From Pelodictyon luteolum (GTDB lineage: Bacteria > Bacteroidota > Chlorobiia > Chlorobiales > Chlorobiaceae): DNA of 64,000 nucleotides. Location: the NCBI GenBank assembly GCA_020721225.1, contig DYNE01000005.1, forward strand, positions 20,431 through 84,430, read 5' to 3'. Under the pieces are notes generated by a model that made no database searches, was not told where the DNA came from, and worked only from the letters and a program-made list of their open reading frames with translations. Below, piece after piece: positions 31,507 through 41,088 of this stretch; within the stretch, counting starts at the first letter, position 1, and every line of letters begins with the position of its first letter. A program made the translations under genes and the position numbers.

Positions 31507-31812
31507 GCAATCGGATGTTCTTTTTACTGAAAAAATATACGTACAGGCAAAAGGAATGGCGGATGGGTCACTTGAAACGTAAAGCTTGGAATATAGTAAA
31601 ATGGAAGGGAGAGAAAAAGCCGTAGCAAAGAGGCGCCGGTTCATCATAAAGAAAAGATCACTCTCGACTTTCCAGGGAAACCAAAGAGAGATGATTTTTT
31701 TAAAAAAAATTGATCTATCTTTAGAGCTGAGCCATTCTGCGATTTTCCTTATCAGGAAACGAGTGTGTTCTTATTTTTTTGGAGTTTTTTTCAATTTTGC
31801 ACGTTTCACCGG
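31507..31812. other. Divergent bchV-bchQ intergenic region
   Basis: About 306 bases, AT-rich, with a long T-tract toward bchQ (31765-31795). It must hold both divergent promoters. I see no hairpin, inverted repeat or promoter box that I can support. Confidence 0.4.
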
Positions 31813-33219
31813 ATGTACATGCTGAAACCTGAAGAGACAAGGCCGCTGAAAATCCTCCTTATTTCGCCACAGGGGAAAATGGATGACGACAGCAACCAGA
31901 AACCCCTGTTCCATATGGCGCTTGCCGTTCTGGTAAGCCTGACGCCCCCGCAGCATGAGATCGAACTTGTCGACGAACACTTCCACGATCCGATAGACTA
32001 CGATGGCAAGTACGATGTTGTCGGCATTACCTCCAGAACACTTGAAGCCACAAGGGCGTATGAAATTGCCGACACCTTCAGGGCTCACGGCAAAAAAGTG
32101 GTGCTGGGAGGTCTGCATATTTCCTTCAATGCCGAAGAGGCGGCAAAGCATGCCGATTGTATCGTTATCGGCGAAGCCGATAATCTCTGGACAACGATAC
32201 TCGACGACGTTGCCGGCAACTCACTGAAATCCACCTATAATTCAAAAGATTTTCCGCCGGTCAAGGAGATCACGCCGATCGATTATGCCCGAATTGCAAA
32301 AGTGTCGAAACGGGAAAAAGTGGACGGCACGAAATCGATTCCCATCTACGTGACCCGCGGATGCCCCTTCAACTGCTCGTTCTGCGTAACGCCTAATTTT
32401 ACGGGAAAACAGTATCGCGCACAGAAACCGGAACTCCTTAAAGAGCAGATCGAGTCCGCAAAAAAGCATTTCTTCAAGGCGAACGGACGCACAGCGAAAC
32501 CCTGGTTCATGCTGACGGACGAAAATCTCGGCATCAACAAAAAACGGCTATGGGAGTTCCTCGACCTCCTCAAGGAGTGCGATATAACCTTCAGCGTCTT
32601 TCTGAGCGTCAACTTCCTCGAAGATCCCGAAACCGTTAAAAAGCTCGTGGACGCCGGCTGCAATTTCGTGCTTGCCGGACTCGAGTCAATCAAGCAGAGC
32701 ACTCTTGAGGCCTATAACAAGGGACATGTCAATTCAGCAGAAAAGTATTCAAAAATCATCGATGACTGCCGAAAAGCAGGCCTGAACATTCAGGGAAACT
32801 TCCTGATGAATCCAGCGATCGATACCTTCGAAGATATCGACGAATTGGTGAAATTCGTGACAAAGAACCATATCTTCATGCCGATTTTTCAGATCATTAC
32901 CCCTTACCCCGGCACACAGATGTACTGGGAATACAAAAACAAGGGACTGATAACCGATGAAGACTGGGAAAAATACAATGCACTGCACCTGGTCATCAAA
33001 TCAGACCGTTACGATCCCCTGCTCTTCCAGTACAAGGTGCTCAAGAGCTATACCGACATCTACTCCTGGCGCCACATCGCAGCCAGAACCTGGTATAACC
33101 CGAAAAAAATGATCAACCTGATCACCAGTCTCGCATTCCGCAACCACCTGCGCAACCAGCTTGCCGAATTCGAACGTCAGCACGGCATCAATCCCAAAAT
33201 ACTCGAAGGCATAAAATAA
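31813..33219 (+). CDS. bchQ: Bacteriochlorophyllide C-8 methyltransferase (radical SAM)
   Basis: B12-dependent class B radical SAM protein, 468 aa. The N-terminal cobalamin-binding domain (about 1-150) begins [11 protein letters not shown] and contains [15 protein letters not shown] and VVLGGLHIS. The radical SAM cluster motif is [15 protein letters not shown] (CxxxCxxC) near 190. BchQ adds methyl groups to the C-8 side chain of chlorosome bacteriochlorophylls. BchR (C-12) and BchE are relatives; the position next to bchV, as for CT1777, favours BchQ. Start could be 31813 or 31819. Each turnover of such enzymes also yields 5'-deoxyadenosine. A hairpin follows the stop. Confidence 0.85.
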   Translation: MYMLKPEETRPLKILLISPQGKMDDDSNQKPLFHMALAVLVSLTPPQHEIELVDEHFHDPIDYDGKYDVVGITSRTLEATRAYEIADTFRAHGKKVVLGGLHISFNAEEAAKHADCIVIGEADNLWTTILDDVAGNSLKSTYNSKDFPPVKEITPIDYARIAKVSKREKVDGTKSIPIYVTRGCPFNCSFCVTPNFTGKQYRAQKPELLKEQIESAKKHFFKANGRTAKPWFMLTDENLGINKKRLWEFLDLLKECDITFSVFLSVNFLEDPETVKKLVDAGCNFVLAGLESIKQSTLEAYNKGHVNSAEKYSKIIDDCRKAGLNIQGNFLMNPAIDTFEDIDELVKFVTKNHIFMPIFQIITPYPGTQMYWEYKNKGLITDEDWEKYNALHLVIKSDRYDPLLFQYKVLKSYTDIYSWRHIAARTWYNPKKMINLITSLAFRNHLRNQLAEFERQHGINPKILEGIK

Positions 33220-33235
33220 CCCGACCCCGTCTCAG

Positions 33236-33272
33236 CAGCACACCGCGCCTTAAAAAGGATGCGGCGGTGCTG
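33236..33272 (+). terminator. Hairpin after bchQ
   Basis: Imperfect stem CAGCAC..CCGC.CCTT / AAGG..GCGG..GTGCTG just after the bchQ stop. The T-run is missing, so it is either a weak terminator or an mRNA 3'-end stabiliser. Confidence 0.5.
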
Positions 33273-33428
33273 TGGCAGCAAAAATCGGAAACGGGGATCC
33301 TCCGTTTGAACACCATCTCCTGTTTTTTTCATTGTATTTCACCCGTAATACTATATTCAAGCGGCAAAACCATCACCAGCTGCTGCAACTACATATAAAT
33401 CAGTACGATATCCAAACAACACTCCATA

Positions 33429-34171
33429 ATGAAACACTTCACGAAAAAACGACAGGGATAATCCTGCTTTCGTCACTCGTCCTTTTTACCGCATGTTCAA
33501 AATCCGACAACCCGGTATCCAACGCACTCTCTTCACTCTCTTCTGAATCCCAACCAAAACGTTACGAGATAAAATCAGGTATCGTGCACTATGAACCGCT
33601 GAATCTCATGGGCATGGGAACAACTACCGAAACCCTCTATTTCGACGATTATGGCCGAAAAGAGGCCGTGGAAACGATTACGGAATCAAACGTGATGGGA
33701 ATCAAAACCTATGAACACCGGGTTCAGATCACGGACGGTACGATCGTAATTTCCTGCGAAATCAAGAAAACCGTCAACGGCAAGGATGAAACAAGCAAGG
33801 TTGCCCAGAAGGGAGATATCAGCGCATTTCAGGACATGGCGAAGATGATGGCCACGACGATGGACATCAACGACCTGAAGAAAAATATGGATTATCGCGA
33901 GGAGGGAACGGAAACGATCGCAGGCGTAACCGGCAAAAAGTATTCGATAGCCATGAACAAGGTACAGCCCGATACACGCATTTACGGTGTCATGTACAAA
34001 AACATCGTGATGAAAAGCGAAACGGGCACCGTCAGCAAAAAAGCCGAACGTATCGAGGAAAACGCAGCCGTACCGGCATCGAAATTCGCAATTCCGGAGG
34101 GATACACCGTGGAAGAGGTCAACCTTGCCGAAGAGATGGAAAAGACTGGCTTGGGAGAATCTGAAGAGTAA
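33429..34171 (+). pseudogene. Lipoprotein gene with a one-base frameshift in the signal peptide
   Basis: The body of this gene (about 240 codons) encodes a predicted lipoprotein: the hydrophobic stretch GIILLSSLVLFTAC ends in a lipobox, followed by CSKSDNPVSNALSS and a soluble domain without a recognised family. No start codon fits that frame. An ATG at 33429 begins MKHFTKK in another frame and hits a stop at 33459. Adding one A to the A6 run at 33444-33449 joins the two parts into a textbook signal peptide. So the gene is either inactivated, switched by slippage, or affected by a sequencing error. The rest shows no further lesion. Confidence 0.75.
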
Positions 34172-34445
34172 GAAAAAAACCGACAATCAACATCGCGGAA
34201 TACCGGACGCCGTCACCCGGCAAAAGCGTCCGGTCTTCAAGCCCTTAACGCTATATGGTCAATGCCCCCCTCTCTCCTCCGTCGGCTGTTGCTGCACACC
34301 GTACTCCGAAACCATTGCCATTGAAAACGAATTCTCCCGACTGAGCGCTGGGAGCTTGTTCAGGCTGATTCCCGGCATCATAACGGAAGGCAACGGAAAA
34401 AGAGCGATTTCCCGCTGAAAAAAAACCTTCCTGCGGCTACGAATA

Positions 34446-35504
34446 CTATTTACGGAACCTCCAGTACCGCCCTTTCGGGGTATCGACCGGCTGGAGAGAA
34501 AAACGCTCCGAGGCGGGAAGCCCGCGATTGATGATGTAGAACATGTCCCCAAGCACGCTTCTCGATTGCCCGTAATAGGAGTGTCCGAGAAAACCGTCGC
34601 TGGCGTCTGTGGCATCAACGGTTTCGATGCCCGGAACGATAAGCGGAATATCTCCGACTTCACCGGCCCTCGGATTGCCGTTGACATTTTCAGAGATCCT
34701 GAGCGCATTGTCCGAACGCGAAGCGTAGAGCGTTACCGGCACTCCGTTGCCGGCCAGGGATGGTGCAAGTTCCCGTCTGAAGCGTTCCGCATTGATATCC
34801 GGCGCGGCGAGCACGATGGCTGCGAAACGGGAAAGCAGTTCGGGGCGCTCTTTTGCAAGCATGATGAAAGCCGAGGTCAGGGCACGGGTTCCCATGCTGT
34901 GGGCAAGCAGATAGATGCCTGCGTTGCCGGAACGCTCGGCTATACCGGAAAGAAAACGATATAGATTGCCTTCGGTTTCGACAACGCTCCGTTCGTCCTC
35001 ACGATATGAGCCGAGCGAAGCGTCCGATGGCCAGCTGTAGACCAGCGGCGTGCCTCTGAAATCGAGATCGGAGGTCATCTGGGCCATGCGCAGGGCGGCG
35101 GTCTCGAAACTTATATTGAAACCGTGAACAAATACCAGAGCAGTTTTCCGGTTGCCGTCCCGCTGCATGAAGAGCCCCAGTTTATCAAAAAAAACCTGCT
35201 TGTCGAGGGTCTCGATCGATAGAAGTTCAAAATGACGTTCCGGATGCATACGCAGCACCGGCATTTCAAGCTCGGCTATCCGGTGCTTTTGCGGCACCGA
35301 AACAGTGCAGGTACCATACTGCAGCGGAGCATGATCCGAATTGTAAAACTCCCCCGGTTCGCTGCTTCCGGACCTGGCCCGGTCGGTCGCGTAAAACAGC
35401 GAAAGAATCGGGCGTTGCTGCACAGCCTGAAAGGAGGCTGTGCACCCGGCAAGTTCCAGCGCCAGCAACAGCATGGCAAAAACAGTTCTGAACGTATGTA
35501 TCAT
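34446..35504 (-). CDS. Alpha/beta-hydrolase lipoprotein (DUF900)
   Basis: A 352-residue predicted lipoprotein: signal peptide MIHTFRTVFAMLLLALELAG followed by Cys. The mature domain is an alpha/beta-hydrolase of the DUF900 type: FYATDRARSGS near the N-terminus, ALVFVHGFNISFETAALR near 130, VYSWPSDA, and the nucleophile elbow LLAHSMG near 210. Probably an esterase or lipase-like enzyme anchored in a membrane; substrate unknown. The frame extends upstream to 35597, but the signal peptide marks the start at 35504. Confidence 0.85.
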   Translation of the reverse strand: MIHTFRTVFAMLLLALELAGCTASFQAVQQRPILSLFYATDRARSGSSEPGEFYNSDHAPLQYGTCTVSVPQKHRIAELEMPVLRMHPERHFELLSIETLDKQVFFDKLGLFMQRDGNRKTALVFVHGFNISFETAALRMAQMTSDLDFRGTPLVYSWPSDASLGSYREDERSVVETEGNLYRFLSGIAERSGNAGIYLLAHSMGTRALTSAFIMLAKERPELLSRFAAIVLAAPDINAERFRRELAPSLAGNGVPVTLYASRSDNALRISENVNGNPRAGEVGDIPLIVPGIETVDATDASDGFLGHSYYGQSRSVLGDMFYIINRGLPASERFSLQPVDTPKGRYWRFRK

Positions 35505-35616
35505 TGATGGCCTGCCATTCGTTACAGGATTCGGGTCCCGAACAGGCAACCAGAGCACGACGTGCTCTACAGTAGCAATATAGATACCCCGGAGCATTTA
35601 TCTACAAACGGAAAAA

Positions 35617-35775
35617 GGAGTATAGCTTCGCAGGAGTATCATTCGCTCCGCGAACGATACTCCTGATCTCCGCCAACAAACTGCTCACTATCCACAATTC
35701 TTATCTTTCCATTCCATCATCGCTTGATCCCGGATTATAAGTGTATTATTGAAACAGAAGTGGAATAACACCGAT
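35617..35775. repeat. Second copy of the window-start repeat
   Basis: Part of a 490-base gene-free stretch (35505-35995). TTCGCTCCGCGAACGATACT at 35642 matches 297-316 with few changes, and 35704-35770 (TCTTTCCATTCC through GTGGAATAACA) matches 384-450 at most positions. The two parts are in the same order and orientation as at the window start, so this is a true dispersed element of more than 130 bases. The remainder of the gap is AT-rich and holds the promoter region of the 35996 gene. Confidence 0.75.
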
Positions 35776-35995
35776 AAACACAGCGATCAAAACCTGTAAT
35801 ATAACTTTTCGGACAAGCACAGACGTACTATACAGATGAATTGCCTATTTTGTGATCTTGCCAGGATTGCCTTATGATTGTGTATAAAATCTCTGAACAT
35901 TAGCCCCTTCAGGTGTATGCAGTCCCATCAATGGACTGTGGAAAGAATAATATTATATCAAAACGAATAAAATCAATGTTCGGTGTGGAGGTAAA

Positions 35996-36268
35996 ATGAG
36001 CAATAATATACTAAAAAAATACATAAAAAGAGCTGAACAAATTATCGGGAAACGCACCCCCGCTGAAATCGCACACGACGATGCAGTCTTAGCCGGGTTG
36101 GAGATGGGCTTCCCCATAGAGGCTGCGCTCGCGAACGCTGCGCAGAAACACCCGTCCGAAGCACTGCAATGGGATAATTACAACATAGGCAACATCGCAT
36201 CGCATTACGACTACCTGAAAGAACATGCCCGGATCCTGAAAATGATGCAGGGCAATAAACCAGCATGA
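35996..36268 (+). CDS. Hypothetical protein with strong ribosome site
   Basis: A 90-residue soluble protein without recognised domains. It is probably all-helical: a basic N-terminal helix (LKKYIKRAEQIIGKR), then acidic and alanine-rich segments. A strong Shine-Dalgarno (GTGGAGGT) six bases before the ATG supports real expression. It stands alone between the repeat copy and transposase debris, so it may be accessory. No function is inferred. Confidence 0.6.
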   Translation: MSNNILKKYIKRAEQIIGKRTPAEIAHDDAVLAGLEMGFPIEAALANAAQKHPSEALQWDNYNIGNIASHYDYLKEHARILKMMQGNKPA

Positions 36269-37129
36269 CATTGCAAAGCTCTTGCATACACATTTCCTCG
36301 TCACGAAAGCTTTCGGGTGAAAGGGAACAGATTTCAAGCACCAGCAAAACCGACTTATCAATCAAATAACAAAAAAGAGTAAGAAATCAGGGCCGTAAGT
36401 AAACGAGATAAAAAAACACATCGAGCCAATTTCTCCGCCGATCATCCACGCATCAACATACTGACCCCTGCCCTTGAAATACCCGGCATCCTTGCAACAT
36501 CCGCATGCAACGATCCCAATTCAATCACGAACTTTCTTCCAGAATTCCGTCTTATCGAAGAGTACTCCCTGTTCCGACTACCAGCCTGAAGTACTTCCAC
36601 CGACAATCCTTTTTCAGAGGACTGCCGTTCGAGCATCCCATGGACATCGACCTGTCTCAACCTCATCGACACCATATCTTTCTGTAACTCCCCCACATCG
36701 CCGAGAACCTCTTCGACAAACTCTCCGCTTTCCAAAATCCGCTCATCGCTGAACTGCCGCTCGCCCCGCTGCCGCATCGACTTTCCTGCAAAAAAACCAT
36801 ATCCGATTCTTAGCCACAACACCTCCTCTCGTATCAGGATGCGGAATAAGCAATGCCCCTGTCAAGCCCGATTCATAATGCTATAAATGCCGTAATGCGG
36901 AGTGTCTCGTAATGAGACATATCGGACTGATAAAATCGTATTTCAAAGCATCATGAAACAACTCTATCCAATAATAATAATTAATCTAATTATATATAAA
37001 AGCCATAAAACACTTCTATAAAACAATATAGACAATACAAAGCTCTCCTGTTCTGAAGCCTGGCATAGTACTTGTGACTATACAGCCAGAAATCTTCAAT
37101 GAACGAAATGACTGAACGGGAGAGTCAAC
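36269..37129. other. Gene-poor stretch with transposase debris
   Basis: About 860 bases without an intact gene. The middle holds the remnant described at 36442-36822. The stretch 36840-37060 is very AT-rich and shows no coding potential or clear structure. The last 60 bases are the leader of the metallopeptidase gene. Confidence 0.5.
36442..36822 (-). pseudogene. REP-associated tyrosine transposase remnant (C-terminus)
   Basis: About 125 codons resembling the C-terminal end of IS200-like 'transposase_17' (RAYT) proteins: SDERILESGEFVEEVLGD, then a helix-turn-helix region GLSVEVLQAGSRNRE ending MPGISRAGVSMLMRG. The catalytic HUH/Tyr domain is missing and no start is in place, so this is debris. 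RAYT proteins mobilise REP-type repeats; the GC-rich repeat copies of this chromosome are a possible but unproven partner. Confidence 0.65.
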
Positions 37130-37783
37130 ATGAAAAAGAGCTTCATCACTACACTGGCAACAACCGCGATACTGGTCATCAGCTCGATATTCACAACTGG
37201 AGTTTCTTATGCATCGATCTTCCTGCCAGCGGCTACGCTGCAGGAAGCCGAACAGATCGCCAAACAGTCTTATCGCTTCATCATCTACAAAAACAGCCAA
37301 TACGGAGAATCCATACCTGAGGAAGCACGCCTGGATCGCCTCAACAGAATCAATCGCGAACTCCATAGAATGCAGGAAGAACTTGCGCTTAACCTCCCCG
37401 TCGTCAGCAGATTACACATGATCGCAAGAAACAGGGGAATCTATAATCCGACACGTGATGAAATCGTTTTCTCGATGAAAAACACGGAGCATACGATCCG
37501 CCATGAGTTAGGACACGTCATTGATATCAGGATGGGGATCAACAACTCCGAATGGAAAAATCTGGTCAGAACCCTTCAGGAAAAATACGGTTTCGCTCCG
37601 AGTTCCTATGCAAGAACAAACGATGCCGAATACTGGGCCGAAGCTTTCGCATACTATACTTCCCCGGAGTATGGAAAGAGCATCAAGAAATATCCGGTGG
37701 AACTTGAACGCTATATGGTCAAAGTTCTTGATGGCATGAAAAATACAGGAGGAAGCAATCTGGCATACAACAAGAACAAGTAA
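37130..37783 (+). CDS. Secreted zinc metallopeptidase (HELGH)
   Basis: A 217-residue protein with an N-terminal signal peptide (basic MKKSF, hydrophobic to about residue 28, likely cut after SYA). The mature part has the zinc motif HELGH at about 125-129, with DIRMG after it and a downstream WAEAFAYY whose Glu (about 171) can be the third ligand. This HExxH...E layout with AEAF resembles the anthrax lethal factor/Pro-Pro endopeptidase-like fold (ATLF), but that is a by-eye match. It lies alone beside transposase debris, and its own leader is AT-rich. Target unknown; no immunity gene is visible beside it. Confidence 0.75.
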   Translation: MKKSFITTLATTAILVISSIFTTGVSYASIFLPAATLQEAEQIAKQSYRFIIYKNSQYGESIPEEARLDRLNRINRELHRMQEELALNLPVVSRLHMIARNRGIYNPTRDEIVFSMKNTEHTIRHELGHVIDIRMGINNSEWKNLVRTLQEKYGFAPSSYARTNDAEYWAEAFAYYTSPEYGKSIKKYPVELERYMVKVLDGMKNTGGSNLAYNKNK

Positions 37784-38102
37784 TGAAACTCTCTTCCTGG
37801 AAAATTTTATTCAGCAAGCCCTATATTATTCTCTGCCTTTCAATCGCTGCACCGTTGTACACTATACCCCGAAACGGTTGTACAATTTCACCGGAATAGT
37901 CACTACAAAGGCGAAAACAAAATGACCCCTTGATTTTATTGGCTTTCCGGGCGAGTCAGGGATGCAAGTGTATGAAGTCAGTACCCGCTTTATTTCATTG
38001 ATTTGTGGCGACCATGGTTACATTTTCTCCGGGAATTCAGGCTACAAAAAAAAGCGGCATAAAAGCCGCCTTTTTCAGAAAACATGGTTAATTCCGAAAC
38101 GA
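37784..38102. other. Intergenic region with a TTGTACA inverted repeat
   Basis: Some 320 bases between the metallopeptidase and hcp ends. It holds an inverted repeat TTGTACA (37855-37861) / TGTACAA (37879-37885) with a 17-base spacer, of unknown meaning, and the hcp terminator. I see nothing else. Confidence 0.4.
38046..38069 (-). terminator. Terminator of the hcp operon
   Basis: On the minus strand GCGGC-TTTTAT-GCCGC is followed directly by eight T residues, 34 bases after the hcp stop codon. This is a classical intrinsic terminator; the plus strand has a shorter T-run. Confidence 0.92.
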
Positions 38103-39731
38103 TCAGGCACCTGCCATCATCGCCTCCACATCCTCCTCAACCGTTCCGATACCCTTGATGCCGAACTTCTCGACAAGCACCGCTGCCACGTTTGGCGTGA
38201 GAAATTCGGGAAGCGTCGGTCCGAGACGGATGCCTTTCACTCCGAGATAGAGTAGCGCAAGCAGCACGGTAACGGCTTTCTGCTCGTACCAGGCGATGTC
38301 GAAGGAGATCGGAAGGTCATTGATGTCCTCCAGACCGAACACCTCCTTGAGCTTCAGCGCGATGACGGCAAGCGAGTAGCTGTCGTTGCACTGGCCGGCG
38401 TCGAGCACGCGAGGAATGCCGCCGATATCGCCGAGCTGCAGCTTGTTGTAGCGGTACTTCGCGCAACCGGCCGTCAGGATGATTGTATTGTCAGGCAGCG
38501 CTCCCGCCACATCGGTATAGTACTGGCGCGAGTTGTGGCGTCCGTCGCATCCGGCCATCACCACGAACCGCTTGATCGCACCGGACTTCACGGCATCGAC
38601 AACCTTGTCGGCAAGCGCAAGCACCTGATTATGCGCAAAGCCGCCCACGATCTCGCCGTTCTCGATCTCTTTCGGCGCAGGGCATCCTTTTGCCTGTTCG
38701 ACCAGCATGGAAAAATCCTTGCTGCCGCCTTCGGGACGCGCGGCGATATGTTTGAGCCCTGCGTAACCAGCCATGCCTGTGGTGTACATCCGGTTGCGGT
38801 AGGACTCCCTCACCGGCACTATGCAGTTGGTGGTCATGAGAATCGGCCCATTGAACGACTCGAACTCGCGGTCCTGCGCCCACCATGAGTTGCCGTAGTT
38901 GCCGACGAAATGCTTGTACTTCTTGAACGCCGGATAGTAATGTGCCGGAAGCATCTCGCAGTGGGTATAGACGTCCACACCGGTTCCCTCGGTCTGCTTG
39001 AGCAGCTCCTCCATGTCGCGCAGGTCGTGGCCGGAGATGAGGATGCCGGGATTCGTGCCGACACCGGTACTGACCGTGGTGATTTCAGGATTGCCGTAGG
39101 TTTCGGTGTTGGCCTTGTCCAGCAGCGCCATGGCTTTCACGGCGACGCCTCCGGTTTCGAGCACCAGAGCGGTAAGCTCGTCGGCGCCGAGCGGTTTAAG
39201 CAGCGATGCAAGCCCCTTCACATAGAAATCGTAGATCTCCTGATCTTCGTAACCGAGTACCGCTGCATGATCGGTGTAGGCCGCAAGCCCCTTGAGGCCG
39301 TAGAGCACAAGGCTTTTCAGCGAACGGAGATCCTCATTCTCGCTGAGCGATTCGATGCCGCACGTCACGGCTTTCTGCAGAAACTCGTCCCTCGTGCGTC
39401 CGTTCCAGACTGCGGCATCGTGTGAAGGTACCTCACCAAGCGAACCCTTCAGCTCGTCGCGCCTGTCGAGCGTAGTGCAAATCTGCCGGACGATGGCCTC
39501 GTCGTCGAAGTTGGTGTTGGTAACAGTCACGAAGAGCGACTCGCTGATCAGCCGGCCGTACTCCGCCGGAATCTGACCTTCAATACCTTCAGCGCAGAGC
39601 GCAAGCCCTTCGGCGGCATACACCAGCACATCCTGCAGTTTTGCAGTCCACTCATCCTTGCCGCAAACCCCTCTTGCCGTACAGCCGGTTCCCCTGACGC
39701 TCTCCTGGCATTGATCGCAATACATTCCCAT
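38103..39731 (-). CDS. hcp: Hybrid cluster protein / hydroxylamine reductase
   Basis: A 542-residue class I hybrid cluster protein. The N-terminal Cys motif [20 protein letters not shown] (CxxCx8Cx5C) binds a 4Fe-4S cluster; hybrid-cluster ligands are visible later, such as [26 protein letters not shown] and [11 protein letters not shown]. Hcp reduces NO or hydroxylamine and protects anaerobes against nitrosative stress. The start has GGAGG five bases before the ATG. It is the last gene of an operon that opens with an Rrf2 regulator. Confidence 0.97.
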   Translation of the reverse strand: MGMYCDQCQESVRGTGCTARGVCGKDEWTAKLQDVLVYAAEGLALCAEGIEGQIPAEYGRLISESLFVTVTNTNFDDEAIVRQICTTLDRRDELKGSLGEVPSHDAAVWNGRTRDEFLQKAVTCGIESLSENEDLRSLKSLVLYGLKGLAAYTDHAAVLGYEDQEIYDFYVKGLASLLKPLGADELTALVLETGGVAVKAMALLDKANTETYGNPEITTVSTGVGTNPGILISGHDLRDMEELLKQTEGTGVDVYTHCEMLPAHYYPAFKKYKHFVGNYGNSWWAQDREFESFNGPILMTTNCIVPVRESYRNRMYTTGMAGYAGLKHIAARPEGGSKDFSMLVEQAKGCPAPKEIENGEIVGGFAHNQVLALADKVVDAVKSGAIKRFVVMAGCDGRHNSRQYYTDVAGALPDNTIILTAGCAKYRYNKLQLGDIGGIPRVLDAGQCNDSYSLAVIALKLKEVFGLEDINDLPISFDIAWYEQKAVTVLLALLYLGVKGIRLGPTLPEFLTPNVAAVLVEKFGIKGIGTVEEDVEAMMAGA

Positions 39732-39776
39732 TAGATCCTCCGTTGTGTTGTTTTCGGGAAGGTTCCCTGTTTTTGT

Positions 39777-40184
39777 TCATGTCCGGGGTCCCACCAGAGC
39801 GGCAATCTTTCTATCCCCCGCCGCACCCTCGCTGTCCCCTTTTTTCTCTTTCAATAAAGCCCTTTGCATGAACGCCGTGCAGAGCAGGCGTTTGTTGTTC
39901 GGACGGCGCTCTATGATCGCACTGCAATCCTCGATGGCATCGTCGATCTCTCCCAGTTCGGCTCGGGCGATTGCCCGGTTGCCGTAAGCCATAACCGCCT
40001 CGCGGAACCGCAGCCCGAGCTTCAGCGCCATGGTGTAGTCCGCCACGGCACCCGTGAAGTCCCCGGTGCTGCTCTTCGCGTTGGCACGGTCATACCACCC
40101 TTCGGCATGTTCCGGATGGCGATCGATAACCTTCGTGATCTCCTCGGCGGTGCCGCGATACCCTCCAAGCGCGTCTTTCAGCAT
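39777..40184 (-). CDS. TPR-repeat protein in the hcp operon
   Basis: A 135-residue protein with about three tetratricopeptide-like repeats (HPEHAEGWYDRANAKSSTGD, FREAVMAYGNRAIARAELGE, LCTAFMQRALLKEKKGD). It has no signal peptide and is probably a cytoplasmic interaction module. It begins one base after the Fe-S protein stop and precedes hcp by 45 bases. A specific role in Hcp maturation or electron delivery is only an inference from position. Confidence 0.8.
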   Translation of the reverse strand: MLKDALGGYRGTAEEITKVIDRHPEHAEGWYDRANAKSSTGDFTGAVADYTMALKLGLRFREAVMAYGNRAIARAELGEIDDAIEDCSAIIERRPNNKRLLCTAFMQRALLKEKKGDSEGAAGDRKIAALVGPRT

Positions 40185-40185
40185 T

Positions 40186-41088
40186 TTACACCCACTCCTC
40201 GCTGAGTTTGTTCCCCTGCACGCCGATAACGATCTTCCTGACCGGAACCTTGCGCTTTGCGCGCTTCTGCGCTTCCGAAACGATCGACATGAGCCCTCCG
40301 CAGCAAGGAACCTCCATGATGACCACCGTGATGGTGTTGATGCGCGCCATGTCTATCATGGCCACAAGCTTTTCGACATAAACATCCATGCCGCTGTCGA
40401 GCTTCGGGCATGCGACGGCAAGCGTCCTGCCGCGAAGCAGCGAGCGGTGGAAATCTCCGGCAGCAAATGCCGTACAGTCGGCGGCAAGCAACAGATCGGA
40501 ACCCTCGTAGTAAGGAGCCAGCGGAGAGACGAGGTGCAGCTGAATCGGCCATTGGCGAAGTTCGCTGGAAGCCGCAGTCTCGCGAGCTGCAGGCGTCGCT
40601 GACGCAGAATGCCCGTTAACGGAACGGAAATCCATCGTCCGGCTGCCCGGACAGCCTCCGCCGTGATGCCCATGGGCCTGAGGAGCGTGCTCCGCCTGAT
40701 GACACGATACCGCAGCCTCCTGGCCCACAAGCTCGAGCGGATTGGAAATGCCTGCCGCTTCGAGATAGTCGAGCGCATCCTGCAGATAGTCGTGCGCGCC
40801 GTGGTCGCGCAGGTGCCGCAGATGCGCGGCGATAACGTTCTGCCCGCCCCTGACGATGCTCTCCTGCATCACCCGCTTCTCGTCGTACGGCTCCGCCTCC
40901 CGCTCTTCGATACGCATCGCTCCGGTCGGGCAGTGGCCGATGCATGCCCCGAGCCCGTCGCAGAAAAGATCGCTGACGAGTCGGGCCTTGCCGTCTATCA
41001 GTTGCAGTGCGCCCTCAGGGCATCCCGGTATGCAATCGCCGCAACCCGTGCACTTTTTTTCATCTATGGTGATGATCTGACGTTTCAT
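40186..41088 (-). CDS. Ferredoxin-domain protein of the hcp operon
   Basis: A 300-residue protein. Residues 1-60 hold two 4Fe-4S motifs (CTGCGDCIPGC and a CDGLGACIGHC variant). A His/Cys-rich linker near 130-150 reads CHQAEHAPQAHGHHGGGCPG. The C-terminal 120 residues contain HLVSPLAPYYEGSDLLLAAD, ACPKLDS and a CCGG motif near 265. Proteins of this layout occur next to hcp and probably pass electrons to it. It overlaps the Rrf2 gene by four bases, so the two are translationally coupled. Confidence 0.85.
   Translation of the reverse strand: MKRQIITIDEKKCTGCGDCIPGCPEGALQLIDGKARLVSDLFCDGLGACIGHCPTGAMRIEEREAEPYDEKRVMQESIVRGGQNVIAAHLRHLRDHGAHDYLQDALDYLEAAGISNPLELVGQEAAVSCHQAEHAPQAHGHHGGGCPGSRTMDFRSVNGHSASATPAARETAASSELRQWPIQLHLVSPLAPYYEGSDLLLAADCTAFAAGDFHRSLLRGRTLAVACPKLDSGMDVYVEKLVAMIDMARINTITVVIMEVPCCGGLMSIVSEAQKRAKRKVPVRKIVIGVQGNKLSEEWV

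Noticed and set aside
31033..31647. Longer N-terminus for the bchV product
   Set aside because: The extra 47 residues are not part of the family, whose proteins begin at MPRYTPEQ.
33272..33428. In-frame upstream extension of the lipoprotein gene
   Set aside because: The added residues are low-complexity and unlike a coding N-terminus; the split signal peptide explains the gene better.
36842..37129. AT-rich stretch as a replication origin
   Set aside because: No cluster of DnaA boxes was seen and no origin-linked genes are nearby.
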